A stretch of 64,000 nt of DNA, from assembly GCF_046159835.1 (NCBI RefSeq), contig NZ_JBJXCY010000003.1, forward strand, positions 62,001 through 126,000. The letters run 5' to 3'. This document shows positions 1 through 8,572 of this stretch, in pieces (positions within the stretch are counted from its first letter, which is position 1; the number at the start of each line of letters is the position of its first letter). The notes under the pieces are model-generated. The model was not told where the DNA came from. It saw nothing but the letters and a program-made list of their open reading frames with translations, and ran no database searches. The position numbers and the translations under genes are program-made. The stretch is from JACKJK01 sp046159835. GTDB taxonomy: Bacteria > Pseudomonadota > Alphaproteobacteria > Rhizobiales > Tepidamorphaceae.

Positions 1-170
1 GTGCAAAATAGCGCTCAGCCTGCGCCGTGAGTAGCGGCCACGTTGACGCGGCGCAGTCCGAAGCGCATGGCGCCTGCGCGTCGCCTTGACGCTCGCAGAC
101 CGGCTACCTACCTTCGCTTCAAATTCGACAAGCCGATTCCTGATCGAACCGGCGCAAGCAGGAGACAGAG
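1..170. other. Left-edge segment upstream of trxA
   Basis: No complete gene is visible here. Two frames run in from the left edge and stop at bases 28-30 and 31-33, so the first bases could be the 3' end of an upstream gene. In many relatives addA (helicase-nuclease) precedes trxA, but too little sequence is present to recognise it. The rest is probably the trxA leader. Confidence 0.3.
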
Positions 171-488
171 ATGGCTACCCAACAGGTCACCGACGCCGAA
201 TTCGAATCCGAGGTTCTCAAGGCGGATCAGCCCGTCGTCGTCGATTTCTGGGCGGAATGGTGCGGCCCGTGCAAGCAGATCGCCCCGATGCTGGAAGAGA
301 TTTCGGAAGAAATGTCCGGCGTGAAAATCGTCAAGATGGACGTCGATTCCAACATGCAGACGCCCGCCAAATACGGCATCCGCAACATCCCGACGCTGCT
401 GATGTTCAAGAACGGCGAAGTCGCCTCGACGCAGATCGGCGTCTCGTCGAAAAGCAAGCTGGCCGACTGGGTTCAGTCCGGCCTCTGA
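171..488 (+). CDS. trxA: Thioredoxin
   Basis: Cytoplasmic dithiol-disulfide oxidoreductase of 105 residues, the normal length for thioredoxin 1. It reduces protein disulfides (for example in ribonucleotide reductase) using electrons from thioredoxin reductase. The redox motif WCGPC is at residues 30-34, the buried Asp is at 25 and the cis-proline is in NIPT near residue 74. The ATG follows an AGGAG-type ribosome-binding site about 7 bases upstream. It is the only rightward gene at this end and has its own terminator directly after the stop. It converges on the leftward folC-accD-trp run. Two longer overlapping ORFs in other frames are shadows. Confidence 0.97.
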   Translation: MATQQVTDAEFESEVLKADQPVVVDFWAEWCGPCKQIAPMLEEISEEMSGVKIVKMDVDSNMQTPAKYGIRNIPTLLMFKNGEVASTQIGVSSKSKLADWVQSGL

Positions 489-516
489 TCGTTTCCGGTC
501 AGACCAGGAATTTCGA

Positions 517-544
517 AGGCGGCGCCCAAAGCGCCGCCTTTTTT
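517..544 (+). terminator. Rho-independent terminator of trxA
   Basis: A 10-bp perfect stem (517-526 with 531-540) has a CCAAA loop and runs straight into a T run. It starts 29 bases after the trxA stop. The opposite strand has no T run after the stem, so it should act mainly on trxA. Confidence 0.85.
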
Positions 545-555
545 CATGTCGGCTT

Positions 556-1863
556 CTAGGCGAGAACCGCGTCCTGCATGGCCAGCACGTGGCCCGCGAA
601 GTAGAGCGATCCGCCGATGAGGATGCGCGGCGGCTCGTCGGTGTCGATGGCTGCCAGCGCCGACATCAGGTCAGGCATCGGTCGCGCCGGCACGCCGGCG
701 ATGCGTGCCTGCTCGGCGAGGGCTTCGGCCGTGAAGCTCGCCGGTTCGCCGGGAATTTCGACGGTGAGAACTTCACGCGCCAGCCCCGCGAACGGCGCGA
801 AGAAGCCCGTCGCCGTCTTGGTCGTCAGCATGCCGCAGACCAGCACCAGCGGGCGGGCGGAGGCTTCCTCCATCTCGGCCAGGCGCACGGCGAGCACTTC
901 ACCGGCGGACGGGTTGTGACCGCCATCGAGCCAGATTTCAGAACCAGGCGGGGCGGCCTCGACGACAGGTCCCTGGGAGATGGCCTGCATGCGGGCCGGC
1001 CACTGCACGGACTGCAATCCCGCCTCGATATCGTCGGTATGCAACGCAAACCCGGCAGCGCGCAGGGTGGCGATGGCAGCGCCCGCGTTCTCGATCTGGT
1101 GCCGGCCCGGCAGGCGCGGCGCCGTGAGGTCGATCAGGCCGGATGAATCCTCGAAGATCATGCGGCCATTTTCCAGCCGCGCATTCCAGTCGCGACCGGA
1201 GACGAAGAGCGGCGCGCCGCGTTCGACGCCGATCTCCAGGATCACGTCGAGCGCCTCGTCGGGCTGGCGCGACACCACGCAGGGCGCACCCGGCTTGATG
1301 ATCCCGGCCTTCTCGCGGGCGATCCCCGGCAGGCTGTCGCCGAGATAGCCGGCATGGTCGTGGGAGACGGGGGTGATGACGCTCGCCAGCGGCGTGTCGA
1401 TGACGTTGGTCGCATCGAGCCGCCCGCCAAGACCCACCTCCAGCAGCAGCACGTCGGCGGGATGGGTCGCGAACAGGTGCAGCGCGGCAGCGGTGGTGAT
1501 CTCGAAAATGGTGATCGGCACGCCCTCGTTGAGCGTCTCGGCGTGTTCGAGGGCTTCCGCAAGCACCGGCTCGGCCACCAGCTTGCCGCCATCGGGAGAC
1601 GCAAGGCGTATGCGCTCGTGAAAGCGGACGAGGTGGGGCGAGGTATAGACGTGCACGCCCTTGCCGGCAGCCTCCAGCATGGCGCGCATGAAGGCGACCG
1701 TGGAGCCCTTGCCGTTGGTCCCGGCAACGTGGATCACCGGGGGCAGGTTCAGGTGCGGATGACCGAGCCTGTCGAGGATACGCCACATGCGGTCCAGCGA
1801 CAGATCGATGATCTTCGGGTGCAGACCGGCGAGCCGGTCGAGAATCGCATCGGACTGCGCCAT
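556..1863 (-). CDS. folC: Bifunctional folylpolyglutamate synthase / dihydrofolate synthase
   Basis: ATP-dependent Mur-ligase-family enzyme. It adds L-glutamate to dihydropteroate and to reduced folates, which retains the cofactors in the cytoplasm. The protein has 435 residues, normal for FolC. The P-loop AGTNGKGST lies at residues 47-55, a central SHDHAGYLGDS segment matches the second Mur-ligase motif, and LDGGHNPSA marks the C-terminal domain boundary. It follows accD by 7 bases, so the two are probably cotranscribed. The accD-folC pair downstream of trpA is a conserved alphaproteobacterial arrangement. Confidence 0.95.
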   Translation of the reverse strand: MAQSDAILDRLAGLHPKIIDLSLDRMWRILDRLGHPHLNLPPVIHVAGTNGKGSTVAFMRAMLEAAGKGVHVYTSPHLVRFHERIRLASPDGGKLVAEPVLAEALEHAETLNEGVPITIFEITTAAALHLFATHPADVLLLEVGLGGRLDATNVIDTPLASVITPVSHDHAGYLGDSLPGIAREKAGIIKPGAPCVVSRQPDEALDVILEIGVERGAPLFVSGRDWNARLENGRMIFEDSSGLIDLTAPRLPGRHQIENAGAAIATLRAAGFALHTDDIEAGLQSVQWPARMQAISQGPVVEAAPPGSEIWLDGGHNPSAGEVLAVRLAEMEEASARPLVLVCGMLTTKTATGFFAPFAGLAREVLTVEIPGEPASFTAEALAEQARIAGVPARPMPDLMSALAAIDTDEPPRILIGGSLYFAGHVLAMQDAVLA

Positions 1864-1870
1864 GGCTGGA

Positions 1871-2815
1871 TCAGTCTGCGGGCGTTTCGTGGGGTGCTGC
1901 GGGCGGCTCGGCTTGCTGGGCGGGCGGCGGCAGTGCCTCGGAGACGGGCAGCGTCTGCGTAGCCGGCTTGTGCTTCAGCATGGCGCACATGCTCTTCAGC
2001 TTCTCGCGCATCTCCAGCCGCGACACGACCATGTCGACCATGCCGTGTTCCTGCAGGTATTCCGCGCGCTGGAAGCCTTCCGGCAATTGCTCGCGGATCG
2101 TCTGCTCAATGACGCGCGGGCCGGCGAAGCAGATGAGCGCGCCGGGCTCTGCGATATGGATGTCGCCGAGCATGGCGTAGGAGGCGGTCACGCCGCCGGT
2201 CGTCGGGTTGGTGTGCACGACGATGTAGGGATTGCCCGTCTCGCGGAAGGCCTGCACGGCAACAGTCGTGCGCGGCATCTGCATCAGCGACAGGATGCCT
2301 TCCTGCATGCGCGCGCCGCCGGAGGCTGCGAACATGATGAAGGGCGTGTCGCGCTTGGCTGCGGTGTTGAGGCCGGTGACGACGGCTTCACCCGCCGCCA
2401 TGCCGAGTGATCCGCCCATGAAGTCGAAGCTCTGGATCGCGGCGGTGATGTCGAGTTCGTCCAGCTTGCCTGTCGCGACCGTTACCGCGTCGATGGTTTC
2501 GTTCTTGGCGCGGGCGTCCTTCAGGCGATCGGTGTAGCGGCGCTCGTCGCGGAATTTGAGCGGGTCGAGCGGAACATCGCTGACTTCGATGGTCGTGTAG
2601 TTGGTGCCGCCAAACAACCATTCCAGCCGCGCTTCCAGCGGCATGCGCATGTGGTAGCCGGAGACGGGCACCACGTAGTGGTTCGCCTCCAGGTCACGAT
2701 GGAAGACCATCTCCCCGCTCTCGGGGCACTTGATCCAGAGGTTTTCCGGCGTGTCGCGCTTTGCACCCAGCATCTGCCGGATCTTGGGTCGCAACGTACT
2801 CGTCAGCCAGTTCAC
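1871..2815 (-). CDS. accD: Acetyl-CoA carboxylase carboxyltransferase subunit beta
   Basis: Beta half of the carboxyltransferase that moves CO2 from carboxybiotin to acetyl-CoA to make malonyl-CoA; it works with AccA. The protein has 314 residues with the crotonase-like core (GGSLGMAAGE, ASGGARMQEG, TNPTTGGVTAS) clearly present. The N-terminal zinc ribbon is degenerate: only Cys30 of the four expected cysteines remains, and the aligned positions are Ser33, Val49 and Ser52. This loss is known in alphaproteobacterial AccD and does not suggest a pseudogene. A proline-rich tail follows the core. It lies between trpA and folC, with gaps of 14 and 7 bases. Confidence 0.95.
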   Translation of the reverse strand: MNWLTSTLRPKIRQMLGAKRDTPENLWIKCPESGEMVFHRDLEANHYVVPVSGYHMRMPLEARLEWLFGGTNYTTIEVSDVPLDPLKFRDERRYTDRLKDARAKNETIDAVTVATGKLDELDITAAIQSFDFMGGSLGMAAGEAVVTGLNTAAKRDTPFIMFAASGGARMQEGILSLMQMPRTTVAVQAFRETGNPYIVVHTNPTTGGVTASYAMLGDIHIAEPGALICFAGPRVIEQTIREQLPEGFQRAEYLQEHGMVDMVVSRLEMREKLKSMCAMLKHKPATQTLPVSEALPPPAQQAEPPAAPHETPAD

Positions 2816-2829
2816 GCGATACGCCTCCT

Positions 2830-3663
2830 TCAGGCGGGACTTGCAGTGGCGATTCCGGCGGCAAGCTCGGACACCAGCGTGTGGACGCCGGCAACGGTGG
2901 CGCTGCCGGCCTTGCCGTCATCGTCGAGGGACGTGCGCACGGCTTCAACCAGCGCCGAGCCGACGACCACACCGTCGGCAGCGCGCGCAATGGCCGCTGC
3001 CTGTTCCGGTGTGCGAACGCCGAAGCCGACGCAAACGGGAAGCGGCGTCGCCGTCTTCACGTGGGACACCATCTTGGCAACATTTTGCGGGTCGGGCGCC
3101 TGCGTGCCCGTGATGCCCGCGACGGACACGTAATAAACGAAGCCGGAGGTGTTCTCCATCACGCGCGGCAGGCGCTTCTCGTCGGTGGTGGGCGTCGCCA
3201 GCCGGATGAAGCTGATGCCGTGCTCCATGGCGGGCAGGCACAGCTCGTCGTCGGCTTCCGGCGGCACGTCGACCACGATCAGCCCGTCGACACCGGCCTT
3301 GGCGGCATCGGTGAGGAATGCCTCGTTGCCGTAGCTGTAGATCGGATTGTAGTAGCCCATCAGCACGATGGGGGTCTCGTTGTCGCCCTCGCGGAAGTCA
3401 CGGACCATCTGAAGCGTTTTGCGCAGGGTCTGCCCGCCCTTCAGCGCGCGCTGCCCGGCAAGCTGGATCGCGACGCCATCTGCCATCGGGTCGGAAAAGG
3501 GCATGCCGAGCTCGATCACGTCGGCACCTGCGGCAGGCAGGCCCTTCAGGATCTCGAGCGACGTGTCGTAGTCCGGGTCGCCGGCGGTGATGAAGGTCAC
3601 CAGCGCGGAGCGGCCCTCCTGCTTCAATGCCGCGAAGCGTGCATCGATCCGTGTGTTGATCAT
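2830..3663 (-). CDS. trpA: Tryptophan synthase alpha subunit
   Basis: Cleaves indole-3-glycerol phosphate to indole and glyceraldehyde 3-phosphate; indole is channelled to TrpB. The protein has 277 residues with the catalytic pair at Glu51 and Asp62 in IELGMPFSDPMADG, and a GFGVRTPEQ phosphate-binding loop. It lies 143 bases downstream of trpB and 14 bases upstream of accD. The gap after trpB is longer than elsewhere in the run, so some independent initiation is possible. Confidence 0.96.
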   Translation of the reverse strand: MINTRIDARFAALKQEGRSALVTFITAGDPDYDTSLEILKGLPAAGADVIELGMPFSDPMADGVAIQLAGQRALKGGQTLRKTLQMVRDFREGDNETPIVLMGYYNPIYSYGNEAFLTDAAKAGVDGLIVVDVPPEADDELCLPAMEHGISFIRLATPTTDEKRLPRVMENTSGFVYYVSVAGITGTQAPDPQNVAKMVSHVKTATPLPVCVGFGVRTPEQAAAIARAADGVVVGSALVEAVRTSLDDDGKAGSATVAGVHTLVSELAAGIATASPA

Positions 3664-3806
3664 TCAGACGATCCTGCCAGAAAGGTCTTTTCCGCCGTTG
3701 CGCGCGCAACCGAGAGGCGCTGAGCGCGACAGCGTTGCATGAGGTAGCCGGGTTTCCTCACCATGTCCATGAATGCGGCGGAACAGCGCCCTCAACGGCT
3801 CGCTGT

Positions 3807-5048
3807 TCACATGTCCACGCCGAGATGACCGGCAACGGTGAAGACGTCCTTGTCGCCGCGCCCGCACATGTTCATGACGATGATCTCGTCCTGGTCCATC
3901 TCCTGCGCCATGCGCACGACGTGGGCGAGCGCGTGGGCGGGTTCCAGCGCCGGGATGATGCCCTCGGTCCGGGTGCAGAGCTGGAAGGCGTCCAGCGCTT
4001 GCCTGTCGGTGATGGGCACGTAGTTTACCCGGCCCGAGTCCTTCAGCCAGGAATGTTCCGGCCCGATGCCGGGATAGTCGAGACCGGCGGAAATCGAATG
4101 GCCTTCGAGGATCTGCCCGTCATCGTCCTGCAGCAGGTACGTGCGGTTGCCGTGCAGCACGCCGGGGCGACCAGCAGTGAGCGAGGCGCAATGTTCGTCG
4201 GTGTCGACGCCGTGGCCGCCGGCTTCCACGCCCCATATCTTGACGTCCTTGTCGTCGAGGAAGGGGTGGAACAGGCCGATGGCGTTCGATCCGCCGCCGA
4301 CACAGGCGACGATCGCATCCGGCAGGCGGCCTTCCGCGGCCATGACCTGCTCGCGCGCTTCCGCGCCGATCACCGACTGGAAGTCGCGGACCATCTCCGG
4401 GTATGGGTGCGGGCCGGCCGCGGTGCCGATGAGGTAATAGGTGTCCTCGACATTGGAGACCCAGTCGCGCAGGGCCTCGTTCATGGCGTCCTTGAGCGTG
4501 CCGGCGCCGGCGGTGACCGGGATCACCTCCGCGCCCAGCAGCTTCATGCGGAAGACGTTGGGCTTCTGGCGCTCGACGTCGGTCGCGCCCATGTAAACCA
4601 CGCACGGCAAGCCGAAACGCGCACACACGGTCGCGGTTGCGACGCCGTGCTGGCCCGCGCCGGTTTCGGCGATGATGCGGGTCTTGCCCATGCGCATGGC
4701 CAGCAGAATCTGGCCGAGGCAGTTGTTGATCTTGTGGCTGCCCGTGTGGTTCAGCTCGTCGCGCTTGAAATAGATCTTCGCGCCGCGCCCGGTGCCGCCC
4801 TGCTTGCGGCAATGCTCGGTCAACCGTTCGGCGTAATAAAGCGGGCTCGGACGGCCGGTATAGTGCTTGCCGAGGTCCGCGAGTTCGCGGGCATAGTCCG
4901 GGTCCGCCTTGGCGGCTTCCCACGCTTCTTCCAGCTCAAGGATCAGCGGCATCAGCGTTTCGGCGACGAACCGCCCGCCGAACATGCCGAAATGGCCGCG
5001 CTCGTCAGGTCCGGTTCGAAACGAATTGGGTTCAGGTGAAACGCTCAC
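3807..5048 (-). CDS. trpB: Tryptophan synthase beta subunit
   Basis: PLP enzyme that condenses indole with L-serine to give L-tryptophan, in an alpha2-beta2 complex with TrpA. The protein has 413 residues, with the PLP lysine at Lys106 in HTGSHKINN and a glycine-rich phosphate cup (VGGGSNAIGLF). The start codon overlaps the trpF stop by 4 bases (ATGA), which implies translational coupling. Confidence 0.97.
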   Translation of the reverse strand: MSVSPEPNSFRTGPDERGHFGMFGGRFVAETLMPLILELEEAWEAAKADPDYARELADLGKHYTGRPSPLYYAERLTEHCRKQGGTGRGAKIYFKRDELNHTGSHKINNCLGQILLAMRMGKTRIIAETGAGQHGVATATVCARFGLPCVVYMGATDVERQKPNVFRMKLLGAEVIPVTAGAGTLKDAMNEALRDWVSNVEDTYYLIGTAAGPHPYPEMVRDFQSVIGAEAREQVMAAEGRLPDAIVACVGGGSNAIGLFHPFLDDKDVKIWGVEAGGHGVDTDEHCASLTAGRPGVLHGNRTYLLQDDDGQILEGHSISAGLDYPGIGPEHSWLKDSGRVNYVPITDRQALDAFQLCTRTEGIIPALEPAHALAHVVRMAQEMDQDEIIVMNMCGRGDKDVFTVAGHLGVDM

Positions 5049-5707
5049 GCGGGCACTCCTTCTGCGTTGCGGACGGCGGCGAGGAATTCGCGCACACGGG
5101 CGGGGTCTTTCACGCCGGGCGCACTTTCCACGCCGGATGATACATCGACGGCGCGCGCGCCGCTCTGCGAAATTGCCGCAGGCACGTTGGAGGAATCCAG
5201 ACCGCCGGACAGCATCAAGGGAATATCGAGGTCGAGGCCGGCCATCAGCTTCCAGTCAAAGGATACACCGTTGCCGCCGGGCAGGCCCAGCCCCTCGCCG
5301 GGTTTCGGGCGCGCGTCGAACAGCACCATGTCGGCATAGCCGTCGAAGGCGCGCGCCGCGAGGATGTCCTCCTCGCCACCGATCTTCACCGCCTTCATGA
5401 CGGGGATGTCGTAGGTTTCGCGCACGGCGCGCACGCGCTGCGGCGTTTCGCTGCCATGGAACTGGAGAATGTCGGGGCGCAACCCCTCGACGATCCGGTT
5501 CAGGAGATCGTCGTCGGCATCCACGGTGAGCGCGACGATCTTCGCCTTGCCGCGCGCGGGCGCTGCCAGCACGGCGGCCTCTTCCACGGAGATCGCGCGC
5601 GGGCTCGGCGGATAGAAGACGAAGCCGACATAGGCCGCGCCGCCGTCGACGGCTTCGCGCACCGAGTCCGCATCCTTCAGGCCACAGATTTTCACGTCGA
5701 TTGTCAT
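5045..5707 (-). CDS. trpF: Phosphoribosylanthranilate isomerase
   Basis: TIM-barrel enzyme that isomerises N-(5-phosphoribosyl)anthranilate to the carboxyphenylaminodeoxyribulose phosphate intermediate. The KICG motif with the catalytic Cys is at residues 6-9, and the C-terminal DVSSGVES holds the catalytic Asp and phosphate site. I place the start at the ATG at 5707, giving 220 residues that begin directly before KICGL, rather than the in-frame ATG at 5758. A GGCAGGAAAACC ribosome-binding site lies just upstream of 5707. That site is present twice (see repeat at 5708-5740), and the longer ORF simply reads through the duplication. Confidence 0.94.
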   Translation of the reverse strand: MTIDVKICGLKDADSVREAVDGGAAYVGFVFYPPSPRAISVEEAAVLAAPARGKAKIVALTVDADDDLLNRIVEGLRPDILQFHGSETPQRVRAVRETYDIPVMKAVKIGGEEDILAARAFDGYADMVLFDARPKPGEGLGLPGGNGVSFDWKLMAGLDLDIPLMLSGGLDSSNVPAAISQSGARAVDVSSGVESAPGVKDPARVREFLAAVRNAEGVPA

Positions 5708-5740
5708 GGTTTTCCTGCCAACTTGGGGTTTTCCTGCCAA
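5708..5740 (-). repeat. Tandem duplication of the trpF ribosome-binding site
   Basis: A 14-base sequence (plus strand GGTTTTCCTGCCAA) occurs at 5708-5721 and again at 5727-5740, with a period of 19 bases. Read on the minus strand, each copy carries an AGGA Shine-Dalgarno. The copy nearest the gene sits at correct spacing for the trpF ATG at 5707. The outer copy has no start codon at a similar distance. Confidence 0.8.
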
Positions 5741-5803
5741 TCCGGTGTGAAGGCGCAACTGGTCGCACAGGAAGCGCCGCCTCGTCCACCCACTTAAGGC
5801 TGC

Positions 5804-6760
5804 TCAGAGCTGTGTGAAGATGTGAACTGCGCCCGCGAGGTCTTCTGCCGCACTTCCATTGGCAAAAAACAATGTGGTCTGGTCATGGAAGCGCCGGCCG
5901 GACTTTTCACCGCGCGCCAGTTCGCACAGATCGGCGGCAATGTCGCCCTTAGTGACGGTTCCCGCCTCGATCGCCAGCCCCAGTTCCTGCCCGTGGCCAT
6001 CGGCCGGGTCGCGCCGGTCCACGAAAAGCCGCGCCTCGTGAAACACCGTCGCTTTGACACGCCGCGTTTCGCTCAGGGTTCCGGGCAAGTCCAGGTGCGT
6101 GCCCGGCGACAGCCAGTCGGCGCGGATCGGCTCGTGGCCGGCGCTTGCCGAACAGGTGATGACATGCGCGCCGCGCACCGCGCCTTCAAGATCGCGCGTG
6201 GCGCTGACGTGAATGCCCGGCTGGCGCAGCGCGTGCGCCAGCTTGTCGGCGGCATCGGGTGCATCACCCCACACGAGGATTTCGCTGATCGGGCGAACCG
6301 CGGCATGGGCGCGGGCGAGATAGGCTGCCTGCGCGTCCGACCCCAGCACCAGCAGGCGGGAGGCATCGCCGCGCGACAGGTACTGGCTGGCCAGCGCGGA
6401 CACCGCAGCGGTGCGCCACTGGAACAGCACGCGCCCGTCGATCATGGCCAGCGGTGCACCGGTCTGGCCGGATAGGAGCACGAAGAGGCCGATTTCGACC
6501 GGCATCCCGGCCTCGGCATTTGCAGGTGTGCGCGTCTGCATCATGACGCCCTGGTAGCCGTGCTGGGAGTGGCCGCGCGCGGAAAAGTCCGTCCAGGCGG
6601 GTGCAATGGCAATGGCGGAATGGGGTTGGTCGGGACGGGAAACGTCGAAGTTGCAGGTCGCGGGAACGGCGATGGCCGAACGGAAGCCCTGCCGCATGGC
6701 CTCGATCATGCCGCGATGGGCAATTGCCGCCTCGATCTCGGCGGCGCCGATGATCCGCAT
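5804..6760 (-). CDS. Ornithine cyclodeaminase / mu-crystallin family protein
   Basis: A 318-residue NAD(P)-binding protein of the OCD/mu-crystallin family. Members include ornithine cyclodeaminase, alanine dehydrogenase and imine reductases, and the substrate cannot be assigned here. The family-typical middle section is present (IDGRVLFQWRTAAVSALAS), followed by the Rossmann fold. The glycine-rich loop near residues 130-134 reads GSDAQ, where many members have G-x-G-x-Q. The gene lies between lapA and trpF in the same direction, about 100 bases from trpF. It looks inserted into an otherwise conserved ihfB-lapA-trpF order. Confidence 0.8.
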   Translation of the reverse strand: MRIIGAAEIEAAIAHRGMIEAMRQGFRSAIAVPATCNFDVSRPDQPHSAIAIAPAWTDFSARGHSQHGYQGVMMQTRTPANAEAGMPVEIGLFVLLSGQTGAPLAMIDGRVLFQWRTAAVSALASQYLSRGDASRLLVLGSDAQAAYLARAHAAVRPISEILVWGDAPDAADKLAHALRQPGIHVSATRDLEGAVRGAHVITCSASAGHEPIRADWLSPGTHLDLPGTLSETRRVKATVFHEARLFVDRRDPADGHGQELGLAIEAGTVTKGDIAADLCELARGEKSGRRFHDQTTLFFANGSAAEDLAGAVHIFTQL

Positions 6761-6779
6761 GGCAGGGCGTCCCGGCGGC

Positions 6780-7121
6780 CTAGCCCTGTGGGCGGGGTGC
6801 CGGCAGCGCGTCGTGACGGTCGGCGTCGCGGCGCAGGCTCTCGGCCTCGCGGCGGGCGCGGGCGGCCTCGGTGCGCTTGTCGCGCGCTTCCTTGCGCCAG
6901 CGGCCCTGGCCGAACCACGTCGCCATGCCGCCTGCGATGACGCCGACGCACAGGCTCGCGAAGATCACCGCGTAGAGCGGCAGCTCGTAGCCGATGGCCG
7001 GATTTGCGGGCGAGAACGGGTCCAGCGCCACCTTGACCATGTGGCGGTTGGCGACGGTGAAGGCAACCAGCAGGATCGCCAGCGGCAGCAGGATCAGGAG
7101 AGAGAACAGTTTGCGCAGCAT
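6780..7121 (-). CDS. LapA (DUF1049) domain inner-membrane protein
   Basis: A small membrane protein of 113 residues. It has two hydrophobic segments (roughly residues 5-25 and 45-65) with a short periplasmic loop, then a basic, Arg/Ala-rich cytoplasmic coiled tail. This is the LapA/YciS layout; the E. coli homologue takes part in lipopolysaccharide assembly control with LapB. I take the ATG at 7121, because the upstream extension to 7211 overlaps ihfB and does not look like protein. The gene starts 10 bases after the ihfB stop, as in many Rhizobiales. No LapB gene is visible nearby. Confidence 0.8.
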   Translation of the reverse strand: MLRKLFSLLILLPLAILLVAFTVANRHMVKVALDPFSPANPAIGYELPLYAVIFASLCVGVIAGGMATWFGQGRWRKEARDKRTEAARARREAESLRRDADRHDALPAPRPQG

Positions 7122-7131
7122 GCTGTTTCCG

Positions 7132-7425
7132 TCAGCCCTCGTCGCCGTTCGCGTTGAGGCGTTCGCGCATTTCCTTGCCCATCTTGAAGAAGGGCACGGA
7201 CTTTTCCGCAACTTCCACCCTGGCCCCGGTGCGCGGGTTGCGGCCGGTGCGCGCGGGACGGTTCTTCACCGAAAACGTGCCGAAGCCGCGCAACTCGACG
7301 CGGTCACCCGTGGCAAGCGCCTCGACGATCTCGTCCAGCACCGTGTTGACGATCAGCTCGATGTCGCGCTGGAACAGGTGCGGGCTCGCCGCGGCGAGGC
7401 GTTGAATGAGTTCCGATTTGATCAT
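7132..7425 (-). CDS. ihfB: Integration host factor beta subunit
   Basis: DNA-bending HU/IHF-family protein of 97 residues that pairs with IhfA for replication initiation, recombination and sigma-54 promoter architecture. It starts MIKSELIQ, typical of IhfB, and carries the beta-arm signature RGFGTFSVKNRPARTGRNPRTG with the intercalating Pro. An ATG five codons upstream (7440) is possible, but the internal one matches the family start. It leads the ihfB-lapA pair. Confidence 0.92.
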   Translation of the reverse strand: MIKSELIQRLAAASPHLFQRDIELIVNTVLDEIVEALATGDRVELRGFGTFSVKNRPARTGRNPRTGARVEVAEKSVPFFKMGKEMRERLNANGDEG

Positions 7426-7506
7426 CGCGGCGGATGACACCCCCCTCGTCTATATCAATCCGGCCGTTTACGGACGTATCGAGATCGTATCAAGCCACAG
7501 AAGACC

Positions 7507-8457
7507 TTAATCTTCAATGGGTTGAGACCGCCAAATGCTGACGAGTCCGCGTTGCGGCACCGCTTCTTCGGCAATATCGGAAAGCCAGCCGGCAAACTTG
7601 CCGGCGCCGTCGAGCATCTGCGACAGCCGCCCTCCGAGGCCAAGCTCCTCCAGCGCCGCATCGCCGGTCCACTGGACGATGCGCAAACCCTCAGGGACGC
7701 CACGCTCGGCGACAAGCCAGGCCTGCGCCGTATCCTCACCGCCCAGTTCATCGACCAGGTCCATGGTGACGGCGCGGCGGCCCGAATAGACACGCCCGTC
7801 GGCAAGTTCACGCGCGCGGTTGGCTTCCAGCCCGCGGCGTTCGCTGACGCGCTCGATGAACCAGTCGTGGGTGTCGCCGATCAATTGCTCGATGACGCGC
7901 AGTTCGGCCGGGGTGTCCTCGTTGAAGGGCGAGGGCTCGGCCTTGAGCGGGTCCGACTTGATGACGCGCATGTCGACGCCAACCTTGTCGCCCAGTTCCT
8001 TGAAGTTCGGCCACTGGTAGAGAACGCCGATAGAGCCTGTGATGGAGGTTTCGCGCGCGACGACGTGGTCGGCTGCAATCGCGACGAGATAGGCCGCAGA
8101 TGCGCCCACCGTGCCGATTGAAGCGACGACTGGCTTCTTCCCGGCTAGGTCGCGGATCGCATTGAACAGGGATTCACCGCCGCTGGTGGTGCCGCCGGGG
8201 GAATCGATTGCCAGGATCACCGCCTTCACGCGGTCGGTTTCGCCGAGCTTTCGCAGCATCTCGCGCTGCTTGAAGCTGTCGGTGATGACGCCGGTGACGG
8301 GAACGCGGGCAATCTGGCCGACGATCTTGTCGCGCGCGCTCAGTCCGGCAATGGCGACGATGGCGCCAACCGCGATGATGAAGGCGGCGATTCGCCAGAA
8401 CGACAGCTTGCGGCGCAGGCTGCGGCGTTCAACGAGCGTGTCGGCATCAAGAGCCAT
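7507..8457 (-). CDS. sppA: Signal peptide peptidase SppA (short form)
   Basis: Membrane-anchored serine protease that degrades released signal peptides. The 316 residues match the short, single-domain form. There is one N-terminal transmembrane anchor (about residues 22-40). The catalytic Ser is probably Ser120 in GASAAY, and the general-base Lys is probably Lys172 in SDPLKAEP. The 52-residue spacing equals that of the Bacillus enzyme. DSPGGT near residue 85 is the crotonase-type oxyanion loop. A strong terminator separates it from rpsA upstream, so it should have its own promoter. Confidence 0.92.
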   Translation of the reverse strand: MALDADTLVERRSLRRKLSFWRIAAFIIAVGAIVAIAGLSARDKIVGQIARVPVTGVITDSFKQREMLRKLGETDRVKAVILAIDSPGGTTSGGESLFNAIRDLAGKKPVVASIGTVGASAAYLVAIAADHVVARETSITGSIGVLYQWPNFKELGDKVGVDMRVIKSDPLKAEPSPFNEDTPAELRVIEQLIGDTHDWFIERVSERRGLEANRARELADGRVYSGRRAVTMDLVDELGGEDTAQAWLVAERGVPEGLRIVQWTGDAALEELGLGGRLSQMLDGAGKFAGWLSDIAEEAVPQRGLVSIWRSQPIED

Positions 8458-8520
8458 GCGTCAGGCACTCCGGGGTGTTGGAAGTGGCGCCACTATAGCG
8501 AGGGCGCCTGAAAATGAAAC

Positions 8521-8545
8521 GGGCGCCGGAGAGTATCCGGCGCCC
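8521..8545 (-). terminator. Terminator after rpsA
   Basis: A perfect 9-bp GC stem (8521-8529 with 8537-8545) has a 7-base loop. On the minus strand it is followed by GTTTCATTTT, and it lies 28 bases beyond the rpsA stop. Confidence 0.75.
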
Positions 8546-8572
8546 GCCAAATCTTGCATTGAACTAAGACGC

